DNA of 64,000 bases, taken from NCBI RefSeq assembly GCF_003610355.1, contig NZ_RAPY01000006.1, positions 333,802-397,801 on the forward strand, given 5' to 3'. The notes under the pieces were generated by a model. It was not told the DNA's origin. It worked only from the letters and a program-made list of their open reading frames with translations, and did no database searches. This stretch comes from Sphingobacterium detergens. GTDB taxonomy: Bacteria > Bacteroidota > Bacteroidia > Sphingobacteriales > Sphingobacteriaceae. Position numbers and translations under genes: made by a program. Below, piece by piece: positions 46,407 to 54,390 of this stretch. Every line of letters starts with the position of its first letter. Position 1 is the stretch's first letter.

Positions 46407-47726
46407 ATGAGACATGGAAAGATTTTAAATGTAATTAAGATTATTTTGCTGTTGGTAGCTGCGGTTGTGGGTGCCTACCTCTTGCTGAAGCGTGAGTATG
46501 TACAAGCGTCTTTAATCTTTTGTATTATGCTCTATCTTGGCTTTAATCTATATGCCCAATATAATTTTTTGGAAAGGCAGCTTGTGGAATTTGCCGAGGC
46601 AGTTAAATATCGCGATTTCACACGACGTTTTTTGGTAAAAAACCCAAAATCGGTTGAGGGACAGCTTTTTCTCGCTTTTAATCAGATTAACGAAACATAT
46701 AAGGAAATCAACATTAAACAGGAGATCCAGCACCAGTACCTTGATCGTGTCATCAATATGCTTAACTCGGCTATTATCTTTTATGAAATGGACACAGGGA
46801 AAGTAATGTGGGTAAACGATGCCTTCAAACAGCTTTTTCATCTACCACACCTGGGGAATATTGCCGGCTTAAAAAAGAAAAATCCTGACCTTTATGAAAA
46901 GACCATGTTACTCGATAATGGGCGGCAACAAATGGAGTCTATTCAGTCAAGTAAAGGAAAGATAAAATTATTAATTCAGAGTTCTAGTTTTGAAACACAA
47001 GATGCGATATTTCGCATTGTCGTTTATCAAAATATCAACGAAGCTATTGACGAGACTGAGACAAAGGCCTGGCATAAATTATTGCGTGTACTTACACATG
47101 AGATCATGAATTCTATTGCGCCGATCAGTTCATTAGCTGAAACACTCAACGGCCGTTTGGATCATTTCAGGGGACATGAGGACATTGATGATTTAAAAAC
47201 TGGTATATCTACCATCAAACGTCGAAGCGAGGGGCTTTTACATTTTGCAAAAAGCTACCGCATGATCAACAAAGTGGATCAACCACAGGTGGCTCCGATT
47301 CAGGTTTCCCAATTATTTGAACATATCTATCAGTTGCTCGAGCCAACGTTAATTCAGAAAAATATTGATGTTGATATCATTTTAAAGAATACCCGGTTGA
47401 TACTGTATGCTGATGTCAACTTGATTGAGCAAGTTATTATCAATCTGATGCTAAATGCTATTGATGCAGTAAAGACCAGGGAGGAAGCTTATATCAGTTT
47501 GTCTGCACTGGAAATTGACGGAAGTGTGCAGATTCGTATCGAAGATAATGGTTCGGGGATTCCCGCTGATCTCCAGGAACAGATATTTACACCTTTTTTT
47601 ACAACAAAGAAAACGGGAACAGGGGTTGGTCTGACCCTGAGCAAGCAAATTATGTTGCTGCATAAGGGTACCATCTTTCTCAATAGTGTTGAGGGAGAAG
47701 GTAGTGCTTTTATACTTCAATTTTAA
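46407..47726 (+). CDS. Membrane sensor histidine kinase of the ABC array
   Basis: A 439-residue kinase starting 3 bp after the response regulator stop, so the two are translationally close. Two adjacent membrane helices (about residues 8-26 and 31-50) are separated by only a few residues (LKREYVQ), so there is almost no periplasmic sensor domain. A PAS-like region follows (about 115-215, IIFYEMDTGKVMWVNDAFKQ), then an H-box with the phosphorylated His in LTHEIMNSIAPI, an N-box (NLMLNAIDAV), G1 (DNGSGIP) and G2 (GTGVGLTLSKQI). It probably senses a signal in or at the inner membrane, or through another membrane protein such as a permease. Confidence 0.94.
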   Translation: MRHGKILNVIKIILLLVAAVVGAYLLLKREYVQASLIFCIMLYLGFNLYAQYNFLERQLVEFAEAVKYRDFTRRFLVKNPKSVEGQLFLAFNQINETYKEINIKQEIQHQYLDRVINMLNSAIIFYEMDTGKVMWVNDAFKQLFHLPHLGNIAGLKKKNPDLYEKTMLLDNGRQQMESIQSSKGKIKLLIQSSSFETQDAIFRIVVYQNINEAIDETETKAWHKLLRVLTHEIMNSIAPISSLAETLNGRLDHFRGHEDIDDLKTGISTIKRRSEGLLHFAKSYRMINKVDQPQVAPIQVSQLFEHIYQLLEPTLIQKNIDVDIILKNTRLILYADVNLIEQVIINLMLNAIDAVKTREEAYISLSALEIDGSVQIRIEDNGSGIPADLQEQIFTPFFTTKKTGTGVGLTLSKQIMLLHKGTIFLNSVEGEGSAFILQF

Positions 47727-47956
47727 ATATCATCCCACATACAATGTCTTATTATACAGAAGCTCTCCTTATATCCCGAATAGGGTTTTAAATGACTTGT
47801 TTATGTCTACGTGCTTGAATGTTCCATGTGAAATAATTAGTAAAAGTGGTATTGTGATATGTAAAACTAAGGTCGATTCTTGCTGGATTCGGACGTGAAA
47901 TGCTTTTTACTAGTGCTATAGATGATTAAATATGCCGCTACAGAACGAGAATTTAA

Positions 47957-47987
47957 TTGTATATCAGGGTAAATTTTTCGATGTTTG
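47957..47987 (+). promoter_or_regulatory. Possible sigma-A promoter with very short leader
   Basis: TTG (47957-47959), 20 bp, then GATGTTTG (47980-47987) fits the Bacteroidetes pattern with one mismatch in TAnnTTTG. Transcription would begin within a few bases of the ATG at 47995, which supports that start over the one at 47932. The rest of the gap from 47727 shows nothing I can name. Confidence 0.4.
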
Positions 47988-47994
47988 CAGCAAA

Positions 47995-48522
47995 ATGAAT
48001 TACCACCTGAAGTATTGGCGCCATTATTTCATCTCCCATAGCCGACATGGGACACATTCTCCCTTTGTTTATAAATTGGTCGATGAAGTAATTTATCAGA
48101 AAGATGATCCTGATACGGTCTCAAACTTGCCTCACGACATCAGAGCAGGAGGAAAGGCAGAGGAAAAAAAATATCTGTTGGTCGATCGTCTATTAAAGGC
48201 TTTTGCTTATGATCAGTTTGTGTTTTTGACCGAAAAACCTCTAGCGAGTTATGAGACACTATTCAAAGATAGGGTCGGAAGTTACTCTTTTCGGAAGATC
48301 TATTATGTAGATCAGATGAATCTTGACTTGAATTTGCTGAATGCTATCAATGAAAGGGATATGCTGATTGTGAACGAACCGCATTTGTCAGCAGAACGTG
48401 AAGACTATTGGAACAGGCTAAAGGATGATGGTCGCGTAGTTGTCAGCATAGATCTGTATCGAATTGGCTTGGTCTTTTTTAGAGCCGGGCAACGTAAAGA
48501 AAATTTTCTGATCAGGTTTTAG
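47995..48522 (+). CDS. Methyltransferase-like protein lacking the SAM-binding core
   Basis: A 175-residue protein from the ATG at 47995 (MNYHLKYWRHYFISHSRHGT). The N-terminal HGTHSPFVYKLVDEVIYQ is a hallmark I associate with a Bacteroidetes class I SAM-dependent methyltransferase-like family of about 250 residues, and the C-terminus VVVSIDLYRIGLVFFRAGQR fits the last strands of that fold. The glycine-rich SAM-binding loop (E/D-x-G-x-G-x-G) expected in the middle is absent, and the protein is roughly 70 residues short. It may therefore be a non-catalytic descendant or have a deletion. No phenotype can be assigned; it is not clearly part of the transporter regulon. Confidence 0.6.
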   Translation: MNYHLKYWRHYFISHSRHGTHSPFVYKLVDEVIYQKDDPDTVSNLPHDIRAGGKAEEKKYLLVDRLLKAFAYDQFVFLTEKPLASYETLFKDRVGSYSFRKIYYVDQMNLDLNLLNAINERDMLIVNEPHLSAEREDYWNRLKDDGRVVVSIDLYRIGLVFFRAGQRKENFLIRF

Positions 48523-48680
48523 CATGTTCGATGTCCTTCCTACAGTCTTTAATGAATGTTTACTCAGGATATTGAAAGCTATTAACTTCGTGTTATGACT
48601 GGAGCGTGAGCAGGCTGTCTGGATAATGACTCCACTTGGAAAGGTGGACTTGACGTGGACTCGAGGCGGTCAGTAAGAAC

Positions 48681-48716
48681 CTTCATGCGCTCATAGCCGT
48701 AGCTGAACGCATGAAG
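48681..48716. terminator. Hairpin between convergent genes
   Basis: CTTCATGCG (48681-48689) and CGCATGAAG (48708-48716) are perfect reverse complements around an 18-nt loop, between the methyltransferase-like gene (plus) and the outer-membrane protein gene (minus). An A/T-rich run follows on the plus strand. It could end transcription from both sides. The preceding 150 bp show no gene. Confidence 0.5.
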
Positions 48717-48723
48717 ATATTAT

Positions 48724-49887
48724 TTAAAAAGCTTCACTTAGGGATAGATAGAAGCCTGATTGACGTTTCTCACCAGCTCTTTGTTCGCCATAAGAATAAT
48801 CAAATCGAATACTACTATTGTGTTCTAAACTGAAGAAGTAGCGCAATCCGCCACCATAACTGGGTACATACCTGCTGCTATTTTCTTTTGAAAAGGTTGA
48901 TCCAATTCCCGAAAAACCGACAATGCCAAAACGAGGATGAAAGCGATAGCGTAATTCAGCTTGCGAAGCGAGGTAGTTTTTGTCACGATAACGCCCGAGG
49001 TAATATCCGCGCATCATCATATCACCACCTAATTCACGGTAATTATAGAAAGGAATTGTTTTTCCAAATGTCGAACGAAAGATCCCTTGAAGGGCCAGTG
49101 TGACTTTTTTATGTAATGGAATAAATCCGCGGAGGTCTAGATCCAGATTAGCTCCATTAAAGTCTGTGCTGGTCCATAACTTAGGTGCGTAAGCCAGCCG
49201 CAATTTGGCATAATAACCACGTGTACTATAGGAAACATTGTCCCGATTGTCAAATAACTGAGATAGACCGAGCAGCAATTGTTGCCCGCCCTCTTTTCCA
49301 ATAAGATCGGATCGGTTAAATATATGGTCGCTACTATCACTACGGATCGAAAAATTATCGTACTGTATATTGATTCCGGAATACAGATTGTTGCCGACTT
49401 TTTTTTCTGCCTCCAATTTTACGCGAAATAGCTTTTGATCGACGCGTTCTTCATCTGCCTTCCATGTATCCATACCAATGCCGTAATAATTAAATGGCCA
49501 GTTGCGGTAACGGATTTCACTTACAAAATGGTAGTCGTTATTTTTTGTCCAAAGATCGGTTTGAAATTTAAAATTTGACTGATGTTTGGATGTAAAGGTT
49601 CCCATCAATGTCATCGTGGATGTACGAATATGGGGATCTGACTTGTCCAGGTAAAAATTATATGAGCTGGCTAATCCATATTCTACGCCTGTTTCTTGTG
49701 CGTAACCGACGGCAGGTAAAACCATAAAACTGCCTGAACGGGTAGAGTCCTTTTCGGCAGAGAGGAATTTTTTACTCAATTTTTGAATAATATTTTGAGC
49801 TTTCAAATCGCTTGTTCCGGCTATAAACAGAGTGCAGAGCACCGTATACCGAGTAAGTTTTGAAAGTGATTGCGGTAAAATTTGCAT
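48724..49887 (-). CDS. Outer-membrane beta-barrel protein, BamA/TamA surface-antigen type
   Basis: The start at 49887 is chosen because MQILPQSLSKLTRYTVLCTL leads into a signal peptide ending near LKAQN; the upstream extension from 49974 is hydrophobic and implausible. The 387-residue precursor has alternating beta-strand patterns with aromatic girdles and ends in F (GFYLSLSEAF), as outer-membrane barrel substrates of BamA do. RGYYLGRYRDKNYLASQAEL is similar to the conserved RGY...D segment of the surface-antigen (Omp85-type) barrel. POTRA domains are missing, so it is a barrel-only relative. Substrate and partners are unknown. Confidence 0.75.
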   Translation of the reverse strand: MQILPQSLSKLTRYTVLCTLFIAGTSDLKAQNIIQKLSKKFLSAEKDSTRSGSFMVLPAVGYAQETGVEYGLASSYNFYLDKSDPHIRTSTMTLMGTFTSKHQSNFKFQTDLWTKNNDYHFVSEIRYRNWPFNYYGIGMDTWKADEERVDQKLFRVKLEAEKKVGNNLYSGINIQYDNFSIRSDSSDHIFNRSDLIGKEGGQQLLLGLSQLFDNRDNVSYSTRGYYAKLRLAYAPKLWTSTDFNGANLDLDLRGFIPLHKKVTLALQGIFRSTFGKTIPFYNYRELGGDMMMRGYYLGRYRDKNYLASQAELRYRFHPRFGIVGFSGIGSTFSKENSSRYVPSYGGGLRYFFSLEHNSSIRFDYSYGEQRAGEKRQSGFYLSLSEAF

Positions 49888-50002
49888 GCCCAAAGATAGT
49901 ACATTAGGCAAATAACCAAAATAGGCAAATAAACAATTAAAAATTATTGTGCTGCATATCAGTATAATTGACAAAAAGTGTTGTTTTTTTTTGGTAAATA
50001 TT

Positions 50003-50032
50003 TTTGTAAAGTGAGTTTTGTGTCTATCTTTG
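50003..50032 (+). promoter_or_regulatory. Bacteroidetes sigma-A promoter of the tRNA-tuf operon
   Basis: TTTG (50003-50006), 18 bp, TATCTTTG (50025-50032) matches the TTTG/TAnnTTTG consensus. A second candidate, TTG (50113-50115), 20 bp, GATATTTG (50136-50143), is one base off consensus and lies closer to the first tRNA. Confidence 0.65.
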
Positions 50033-50211
50033 CATCAGCAAACAAGGGAACAACGGTTCTTAACAACGAAGTTTGCTTAGTTCTTTAAATGAAAAAAAAG
50101 TAAAAAATAAACTTGCAATAATCAAAAGTAAATTCGATATTTGCACTCGCTGAAAAGATAAAACATCTGATAGGCGTTGATAGAACGTAAGTTATTTAAA
50201 AAATATTAGAA

Positions 50212-50284
<73 letters not shown>

Positions 50285-50310
50285 CTAAATGTAACGAAAG
50301 TTACAGGTCT

Positions 50311-50391
50311 GGAGGGGTTCCAGAGCGGTCAAATGGGACGGACTGTAAATCCGTTGCTTCGGCTTCGAAGGTTCGAATCCTTCTCCCTCCA
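50311..50391 (+). tRNA. tRNA-Tyr (anticodon GTA)
   Basis: An 81-nt class II tRNA with acceptor GGAGGGG/TCCCTCC, anticodon loop CTGTAAA and a long variable arm (GTTGCTTCGGCTTC region), then T arm GGTTCGAATCC. CCA is not encoded. Confidence 0.95.
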
Positions 50392-50440
50392 CACTTTTTT
50401 TTAATTGGAGTTTAGATTTACTCTAGTTTCTAATTATTAA

Positions 50441-50513
50441 GCGGAAGTAGCTCAGTTGGTAGAGCGATAGCCTTCCAAGCTATAGGTCGCGAGTTCGAAC
50501 CTCGTCTTCCGCT
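50441..50513 (+). tRNA. tRNA-Gly (anticodon TCC)
   Basis: A 73-nt cloverleaf: acceptor GCGGAAG/CTTCCGC, anticodon stem ATAGC/GCTAT around CTTCCAA, T loop TTCGAAC. Confidence 0.95.
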
Positions 50514-50608
50514 CAAATTTTTCAAGTATTAAATTTAGTCTCTATCTTCTTTGATAATAATGTATCTAAAGGTGGGGGCATTAATACGTAAATAAGGTTT
50601 TTTAGTAA

Positions 50609-50680
<72 letters not shown>

Positions 50681-50752
50681 CGTACTTGTGTAAAAGTTAA
50701 GCAAGAGTATATAACAAATAGAAATAATTTATAATTACTAATTCGCATAAAC

Positions 50753-51937
50753 ATGGCAAAAGAGAAATTTGACCGTAGTAAACCACACTTAAACATTGGT
50801 ACTATCGGTCACGTTGACCACGGTAAAACTACAACTACAGCTGCTATCACTAAAGTATTGGCTGATAAAGGTTTGTCAGAAGCTCGTTCATTTGATTCAA
50901 TTGACTCTGCTCCTGAAGAAAAAGAGCGTGGTATCACAATCAATACTGCACACGTAGAATATTCTACAGCTAACCGTCACTATGCACACGTTGACTGTCC
51001 AGGTCACGCTGACTACGTTAAGAACATGGTAACTGGTGCTGCTCAAATGGACGGTGCTATCATCGTAGTTGCTGCGACTGATGGTCCTATGCCTCAAACT
51101 CGTGAGCACATCTTGTTGGCTCGCCAGGTAGGTGTTCCTGCGTTAGTAGTATTCATGAACAAAACTGACTTAGTTGATGACTCTGAGTTGTTAGACTTAG
51201 TAGAGATGGAAGTTCGTGAGTTATTGTCATTCTACGAATTCCCAGGTGATGATATCCCTGTAATCAAAGGATCTGCTTTAGGTGCATTGAATGGTGAGCC
51301 TGAGTGGGTTGAGAAAATCATGGAATTAATGGATGCTGTTGATAACTACATTCCAATTCCTCCACGTTTAACTGAGTTGCCTTTCTTGATGCCAGTAGAG
51401 GACGTATTCTCGATCACAGGTCGTGGTACAGTTGCTACAGGTCGTATCGAAAGAGGTGTAATCAACTCTGGTGATCCAGTTGAGATCTTAGGTATGGGTG
51501 CTGAGAACTTGAAATCTACAGTAACAGGTGTTGAGATGTTCCGTAAAATCTTAGATTACGGTGAGGCTGGTGATAACGTAGGTTTATTGTTACGTGGTAT
51601 TGAGAAAACTGATATCAAACGTGGTATGGTTATCTGTAAACCAGGTTCAGTAACTCCTCACGATCATTTCAAAGCTGAGGTTTACGTATTGTCAAAAGCT
51701 GAAGGTGGTCGTCACACTCCATTCTTCAACAAATACCGTCCTCAATTCTATTTCCGTACAACTGACGTAACTGGAGAGATCTCTTTACCAGAAGGTACTG
51801 AAATGGTTATGCCAGGTGATAACGTTACAATCAGCGTGAAATTAATTTCTGCTATTGCAATGGAAAAAGGTCTACGTTTCGCTATCCGTGAGGGTGGTCG
51901 TACAGTAGGTGCTGGTCAGGTAACTGAAATCATCTAG
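50753..51937 (+). CDS. tuf: Elongation factor Tu
   Basis: The 394-residue protein is full length for EF-Tu, which delivers aminoacyl-tRNA to the ribosome as a GTP complex. GTPase motifs are present: G1 GHVDHGKT (residues 19-26), the switch region RGITINTAHVEY, G3 DCPGH, G4 NKTD and the SAL-type G5 in KGSALGAL. Domain 2 (GRGTVATGRIERG) and domain 3 (GGRHTPFFNKYRPQFYFRT) follow. Codon usage is strongly biased, as expected of a highly expressed gene. It ends with a 16-bp terminator. Confidence 0.99.
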   Translation: MAKEKFDRSKPHLNIGTIGHVDHGKTTTTAAITKVLADKGLSEARSFDSIDSAPEEKERGITINTAHVEYSTANRHYAHVDCPGHADYVKNMVTGAAQMDGAIIVVAATDGPMPQTREHILLARQVGVPALVVFMNKTDLVDDSELLDLVEMEVRELLSFYEFPGDDIPVIKGSALGALNGEPEWVEKIMELMDAVDNYIPIPPRLTELPFLMPVEDVFSITGRGTVATGRIERGVINSGDPVEILGMGAENLKSTVTGVEMFRKILDYGEAGDNVGLLLRGIEKTDIKRGMVICKPGSVTPHDHFKAEVYVLSKAEGGRHTPFFNKYRPQFYFRTTDVTGEISLPEGTEMVMPGDNVTISVKLISAIAMEKGLRFAIREGGRTVGAGQVTEII

Positions 51938-51961
51938 TCTGTAAAGATCTAGAAAAATATA

Positions 51962-52000
51962 AAATAAGCTAATCGACTGAGGTTGATTAGCTTATTTTTT
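51962..52000 (+). terminator. Rho-independent terminator after tuf
   Basis: A 16-bp stem (51962-51977 with 51982-51997, one G-U pair, loop TGAG) runs into a T-run, 25 bp past the tuf stop. Confidence 0.92.
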
Positions 52001-52045
52001 CGATAAGCGATTTATCGGATTAAAATAAAAAAAAGTTAAAAAAGA

Positions 52046-52077
52046 TTTGCAGAAAGTGGTTTAAAACACTATATTTG
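52046..52077 (+). promoter_or_regulatory. Sigma-A promoter of tRNA-Trp-secE-nusG
   Basis: TTTG (52046-52049), 20 bp, TATATTTG (52070-52077) is a full match to the Bacteroidetes consensus, 20 bp before the tRNA-Trp gene. Confidence 0.85.
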
Positions 52078-52097
52078 CATCACAAAATAAGAAATAC

Positions 52098-52168
52098 ACG
52101 GGCATAGTTTAAAGGTAGAACGAAGGTCTCCAAAACCTTTGGTCTGGGTTCGAGTCCTGGTGCCCGTG
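52098..52168 (+). tRNA. tRNA-Trp (anticodon CCA)
   Basis: A 71-nt cloverleaf: acceptor ACGGGCA/TGCCCGT, anticodon stem AAGGT/ACCTT around CTCCAAA, T loop TTCGAGT. It is followed after 23 bp by secE. Confidence 0.95.
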
Positions 52169-52191
52169 CTTATAAAAACAGATAAACTAAA

Positions 52192-52386
52192 ATGGCAAAA
52201 GTACTTGATTTTTTTAAAGACTCTTATGTAGAGATCACTGAGAAAGTGACTTGGCCTACATGGTCTCAGTTGCAAAGTTCAGCTGTTATTGTGCTTATTG
52301 CATCTCTTCTTATTGCATTGGTAGTCTTTGTAATGGATAAGGCTTCAAGCGTAGGGTTAGAGTTCTTGTACGGTATTGCTTCTTAA
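52192..52386 (+). CDS. secE: Preprotein translocase subunit SecE
   Basis: A 64-residue single-span SecE, the usual short form. The cytoplasmic amphipathic helix with the conserved EKVTWPTWSQL motif (residues about 17-27) precedes the membrane helix (about 30-50, AVIVLIASLLIALVVFVMD). It clamps SecY in the inner membrane. It lies directly upstream of nusG, in the order conserved across bacteria. Confidence 0.96.
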   Translation: MAKVLDFFKDSYVEITEKVTWPTWSQLQSSAVIVLIASLLIALVVFVMDKASSVGLEFLYGIAS

Positions 52387-52405
52387 TTTTCAATAGTATT
52401 TATTT

Positions 52406-52951
52406 ATGGCAGATCAAGGTTTAAAATGGTACGTAGTTCGTGCTGTAAGTGGGAAAGAGAAGAAAGTAAAGCAATATATTGATGCCGAGGTTAGTCGTTT
52501 AGGTATTGAACACTTGATTCCTCAAGTGTTGATTCCAATGGAAAAATATTACTTGATGCGCGATGGTAAGAAGGTCGCTAAAGAGCGTAACTACTACCCG
52601 GGATACGTTTTATTAGAAGCCGCATTGGATGGAGAGTTGGAGCACATCATTAAGAATATCAATAGCGTAATTGGTTTCTTGGGAGATAAAGCTGGAAACG
52701 CTGTCCCTTTACGCCAAGCAGAAGTTAACCGTATCTTAGGTAAGGTTGATGAAATGGCTGAGCAGGGTGAAACCATTAATGTCCCTTACTACGTTGGTGA
52801 AACTGTAAAAGTAAACGATGGTCCTTTTAACGGTTTTACAGGTGAAATTGAAGAGGTACATGAAGACAAGAAGAAATTGATCGTCATGGTGAAGGTCTTC
52901 GGTCGTAAGACGCCACTTGAATTGAACTACATGCAAGTAGAAAAAGAGTAA
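52406..52951 (+). CDS. nusG: Transcription termination/antitermination factor NusG
   Basis: 181 residues. The NGN domain begins KWYVVRAVSGKEKKVKQYID and contains PGYVLLEA; the C-terminal KOW domain is KVNDGPFNGFTGEIEEVHED. It binds RNA polymerase and couples it to the ribosome or Rho. It ends the secE operon: a terminator follows 21 bp later, and rplK, usually next, lies 7.3 kb away. Confidence 0.97.
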   Translation: MADQGLKWYVVRAVSGKEKKVKQYIDAEVSRLGIEHLIPQVLIPMEKYYLMRDGKKVAKERNYYPGYVLLEAALDGELEHIIKNINSVIGFLGDKAGNAVPLRQAEVNRILGKVDEMAEQGETINVPYYVGETVKVNDGPFNGFTGEIEEVHEDKKKLIVMVKVFGRKTPLELNYMQVEKE

Positions 52952-52972
52952 GATTAGTAATTAACGATAGAG

Positions 52973-53007
52973 AAAAGCTTTCCATGAAAATTGGAAGGCT
53001 TTTTTTG
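52973..53007 (+). terminator. Rho-independent terminator after nusG
   Basis: A 12-bp stem (52973-52984 with 52992-53003) containing two G-U pairs and a 7-nt loop runs into a long T-tract. Confidence 0.88.
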
Positions 53008-53066
53008 TTTTTAGCCAAAAAAGCAAGGAGGCAGCGATGCTTCTTAAGAAACAACCTAATTTGGCT

Positions 53067-53360
53067 TTAAACAGTCTTACGGTCTTTTTTAAGCCAGCGG
53101 TTGATATAATGATATAATAAGCTTAATAGGTTTTCGCCGGTAACGTCACTGGCTAATGATGGTGGTAATAATTCGTAAACACTAATTCCAAAATAATCTG
53201 CTATTTTGTATACCTGATCTACTTTTATCTTGGTCTCATTCCGTTCAATTTTTGAATATGCTGCCTGTGACATATCCAATACATAGGCAACTGCCTCTTG
53301 CGATATCCTTAGGCTCTCCCTCTTTTGTCTGATATAAGTTCCGATTTGCGCCACTGCCAT
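53067..53360 (-). CDS. XRE-family regulator at the left edge of the peptide-export island
   Basis: 97 residues. A canonical Cro/C1 HTH fills residues about 7-60: YIRQKRESLRISQEAVAYVL, then DMSQAAYSKIERNETKI and VDQVYKIADYFGISVYELLP. The tail (LLSLLYHYINRWLKKDRKTV) may be an oligomerisation helix. It is divergent from the first leader-peptide gene across 150 bp that contain two copies of AACT-N4-GTTGT, and is the obvious candidate to bind them. A role in controlling peptide or exporter expression is inferred from position only. Confidence 0.85.
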   Translation of the reverse strand: MAVAQIGTYIRQKRESLRISQEAVAYVLDMSQAAYSKIERNETKIKVDQVYKIADYFGISVYELLPPSLASDVTGENLLSLLYHYINRWLKKDRKTV

Positions 53361-53428
53361 TTCTTTTAAAAATATAGCGATTCTAATTTAATAAATAAAA
53401 GTTGAATTTGTAGTATTTTTTATTTCAA

Positions 53429-53461
53429 AACTTATAGTTGTAAAATATAACTTGTAGTTGT
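53429..53461. promoter_or_regulatory. Tandem AACT-N4-GTTGT repeats upstream of the first peptide gene
   Basis: AACTTATAGTTGT (53429-53441) and AACTTGTAGTTGT (53449-53461) are exactly 20 bp apart. A third copy precedes the exporter genes at 54343. The direct-repeat spacing suits a dimeric regulator. Confidence 0.55.
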
Positions 53462-53510
53462 GGTATATAACAGCTATTTCTAGCAAATTTGAAATGTAAA
53501 AATTTAAATT

Positions 53511-53651
53511 ATGATGGAAGATAAAATCACAACAATCGACATTCAAGAAATGACTTTATCCGAAATGATGGATACTGAAGCTGGAGGCGAGCGAAAAGAT
53601 GAAAAAAGTGGAAACTTTTGGGAGGCAATGCTCCTCTTGATTTCCTTCTAA
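53511..53651 (+). CDS. Double-glycine leader peptide precursor A
   Basis: A 46-codon gene. The leader contains IQEMTLSEMMDTEAGG, fitting the double-glycine pattern (hydrophobic and acidic positions at fixed distances before GG at residues 25-26) recognised by C39 peptidases. Cleavage after GG would release a 20-residue peptide that is charged at its N-terminus (ERKDEKSG) and hydrophobic at its C-terminus (FWEAMLLLISF). The leader resembles that of the second peptide at 59527 (QEM-x3-EM-x-[DN]-x-E-GG). Its stop overlaps the stop of the rhomboid gene by 4 bp. Likely a secreted bacteriocin or signal. Confidence 0.78.
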   Translation: MMEDKITTIDIQEMTLSEMMDTEAGGERKDEKSGNFWEAMLLLISF

Positions 53652-54292
53652 TTAAATGCTTCCCGTAACTCAACGGTATAGGGGCTGATTAGAAGTGCTA
53701 AAACCGATCCCAAAATAAAAGCAATCAGATGCAACGATCTATTAATCTTGGTATTTTTTATAAAGGAAGACAAGATTAACAGCAGTAAAATATAGATCCA
53801 ATACTGAGCAGAGTTGTGTATCCAAGGAACAAAGAGATGATTGATTTTTTGTAATGGAAAAAACAGCGCCGAAAAACCATATAAGCCTAGGGATAGTCCC
53901 GATGCTCCAATAGATGTGAAGATAAAATTCTTACGATGTAAGTAGGTTTGACATAAATTAGGTAGCACAATTAATGTAAGCACCAAAATAGGGGTTACTA
54001 AGTAAGAGACCGTCTGTCCAAACTCCTGTTTGAGTATACTAGTCATATCATAGACCAAACTGAATATCACAATACAATTAAACAGTAAATGTAGCCAACC
54101 GCGATGGATCAAAGCTGAGGTAAATAAAGTATGTGTCCGTTTACCATTTGCAATCTCATAAGGGTGTAGGATCAGCGCATGAAAGAAAGGTTTATAGTAA
54201 AAACCAATGGTGCTACAGATCATAACTACAGGAACGAGTGTATACGAATAAGGTGACTCTGAGAAGGTTGGAAATATATCAAAAAATTTCAT
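53648..54292 (-). CDS. Rhomboid-family intramembrane serine protease
   Basis: The start at 54292 is chosen over the ATG at 54373: AGGAAAG lies 7 bp ahead and the protein then begins MKFFDIFPTF. The 214-residue protein has about six membrane helices. H63-x4-H68-x3-N72 (HRGWLHLLFN) matches the oxyanion residues of GlpG (H145, H150, N154). The nucleophile is Ser121 in GASG, and the catalytic His168 lies in SLHLIAFILG of the last helix. All catalytic elements are therefore present. It lies among peptide-export genes, divergent from the adaptor, so it may trim an exported peptide, release a membrane-anchored signal, or act in self-protection. Confidence 0.82.
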   Translation of the reverse strand: MKFFDIFPTFSESPYSYTLVPVVMICSTIGFYYKPFFHALILHPYEIANGKRTHTLFTSALIHRGWLHLLFNCIVIFSLVYDMTSILKQEFGQTVSYLVTPILVLTLIVLPNLCQTYLHRKNFIFTSIGASGLSLGLYGFSALFFPLQKINHLFVPWIHNSAQYWIYILLLLILSSFIKNTKINRSLHLIAFILGSVLALLISPYTVELREAFN

Positions 54293-54342
54293 TTGGTTCG
54301 CTTTCCTAATGCTGCTAAAATAGATAATAAATTTCAAAATAT

Positions 54343-54355
54343 AACTCTGGGTTGT
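54343..54355. promoter_or_regulatory. Third AACT-N4-GTTGT copy, between rhomboid and adaptor genes
   Basis: AACTCTGGGTTGT matches the repeats at 53429 and 53449. The similarity to the 53449 copy extends to the AAATAT before it and the GT after. It lies in the divergent gap that must hold the promoters for both genes. Confidence 0.55.
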
Positions 54356-54390
54356 AGTGTGTATGTAATCCAATGTTCAAATTTGTAGAA

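Noticed and set aside
53511..53651. Precursor A as a chance short open frame
   Set aside because: Its leader shares the QEM-x3-EM...GG pattern with precursor B and it lies beside a C39 exporter with intact catalytic residues.
53648..54373. Rhomboid start at 54373
   Set aside because: It would overlap the divergent promoter region and the third control repeat; the ATG at 54292 has AGGAAAG ahead of it.
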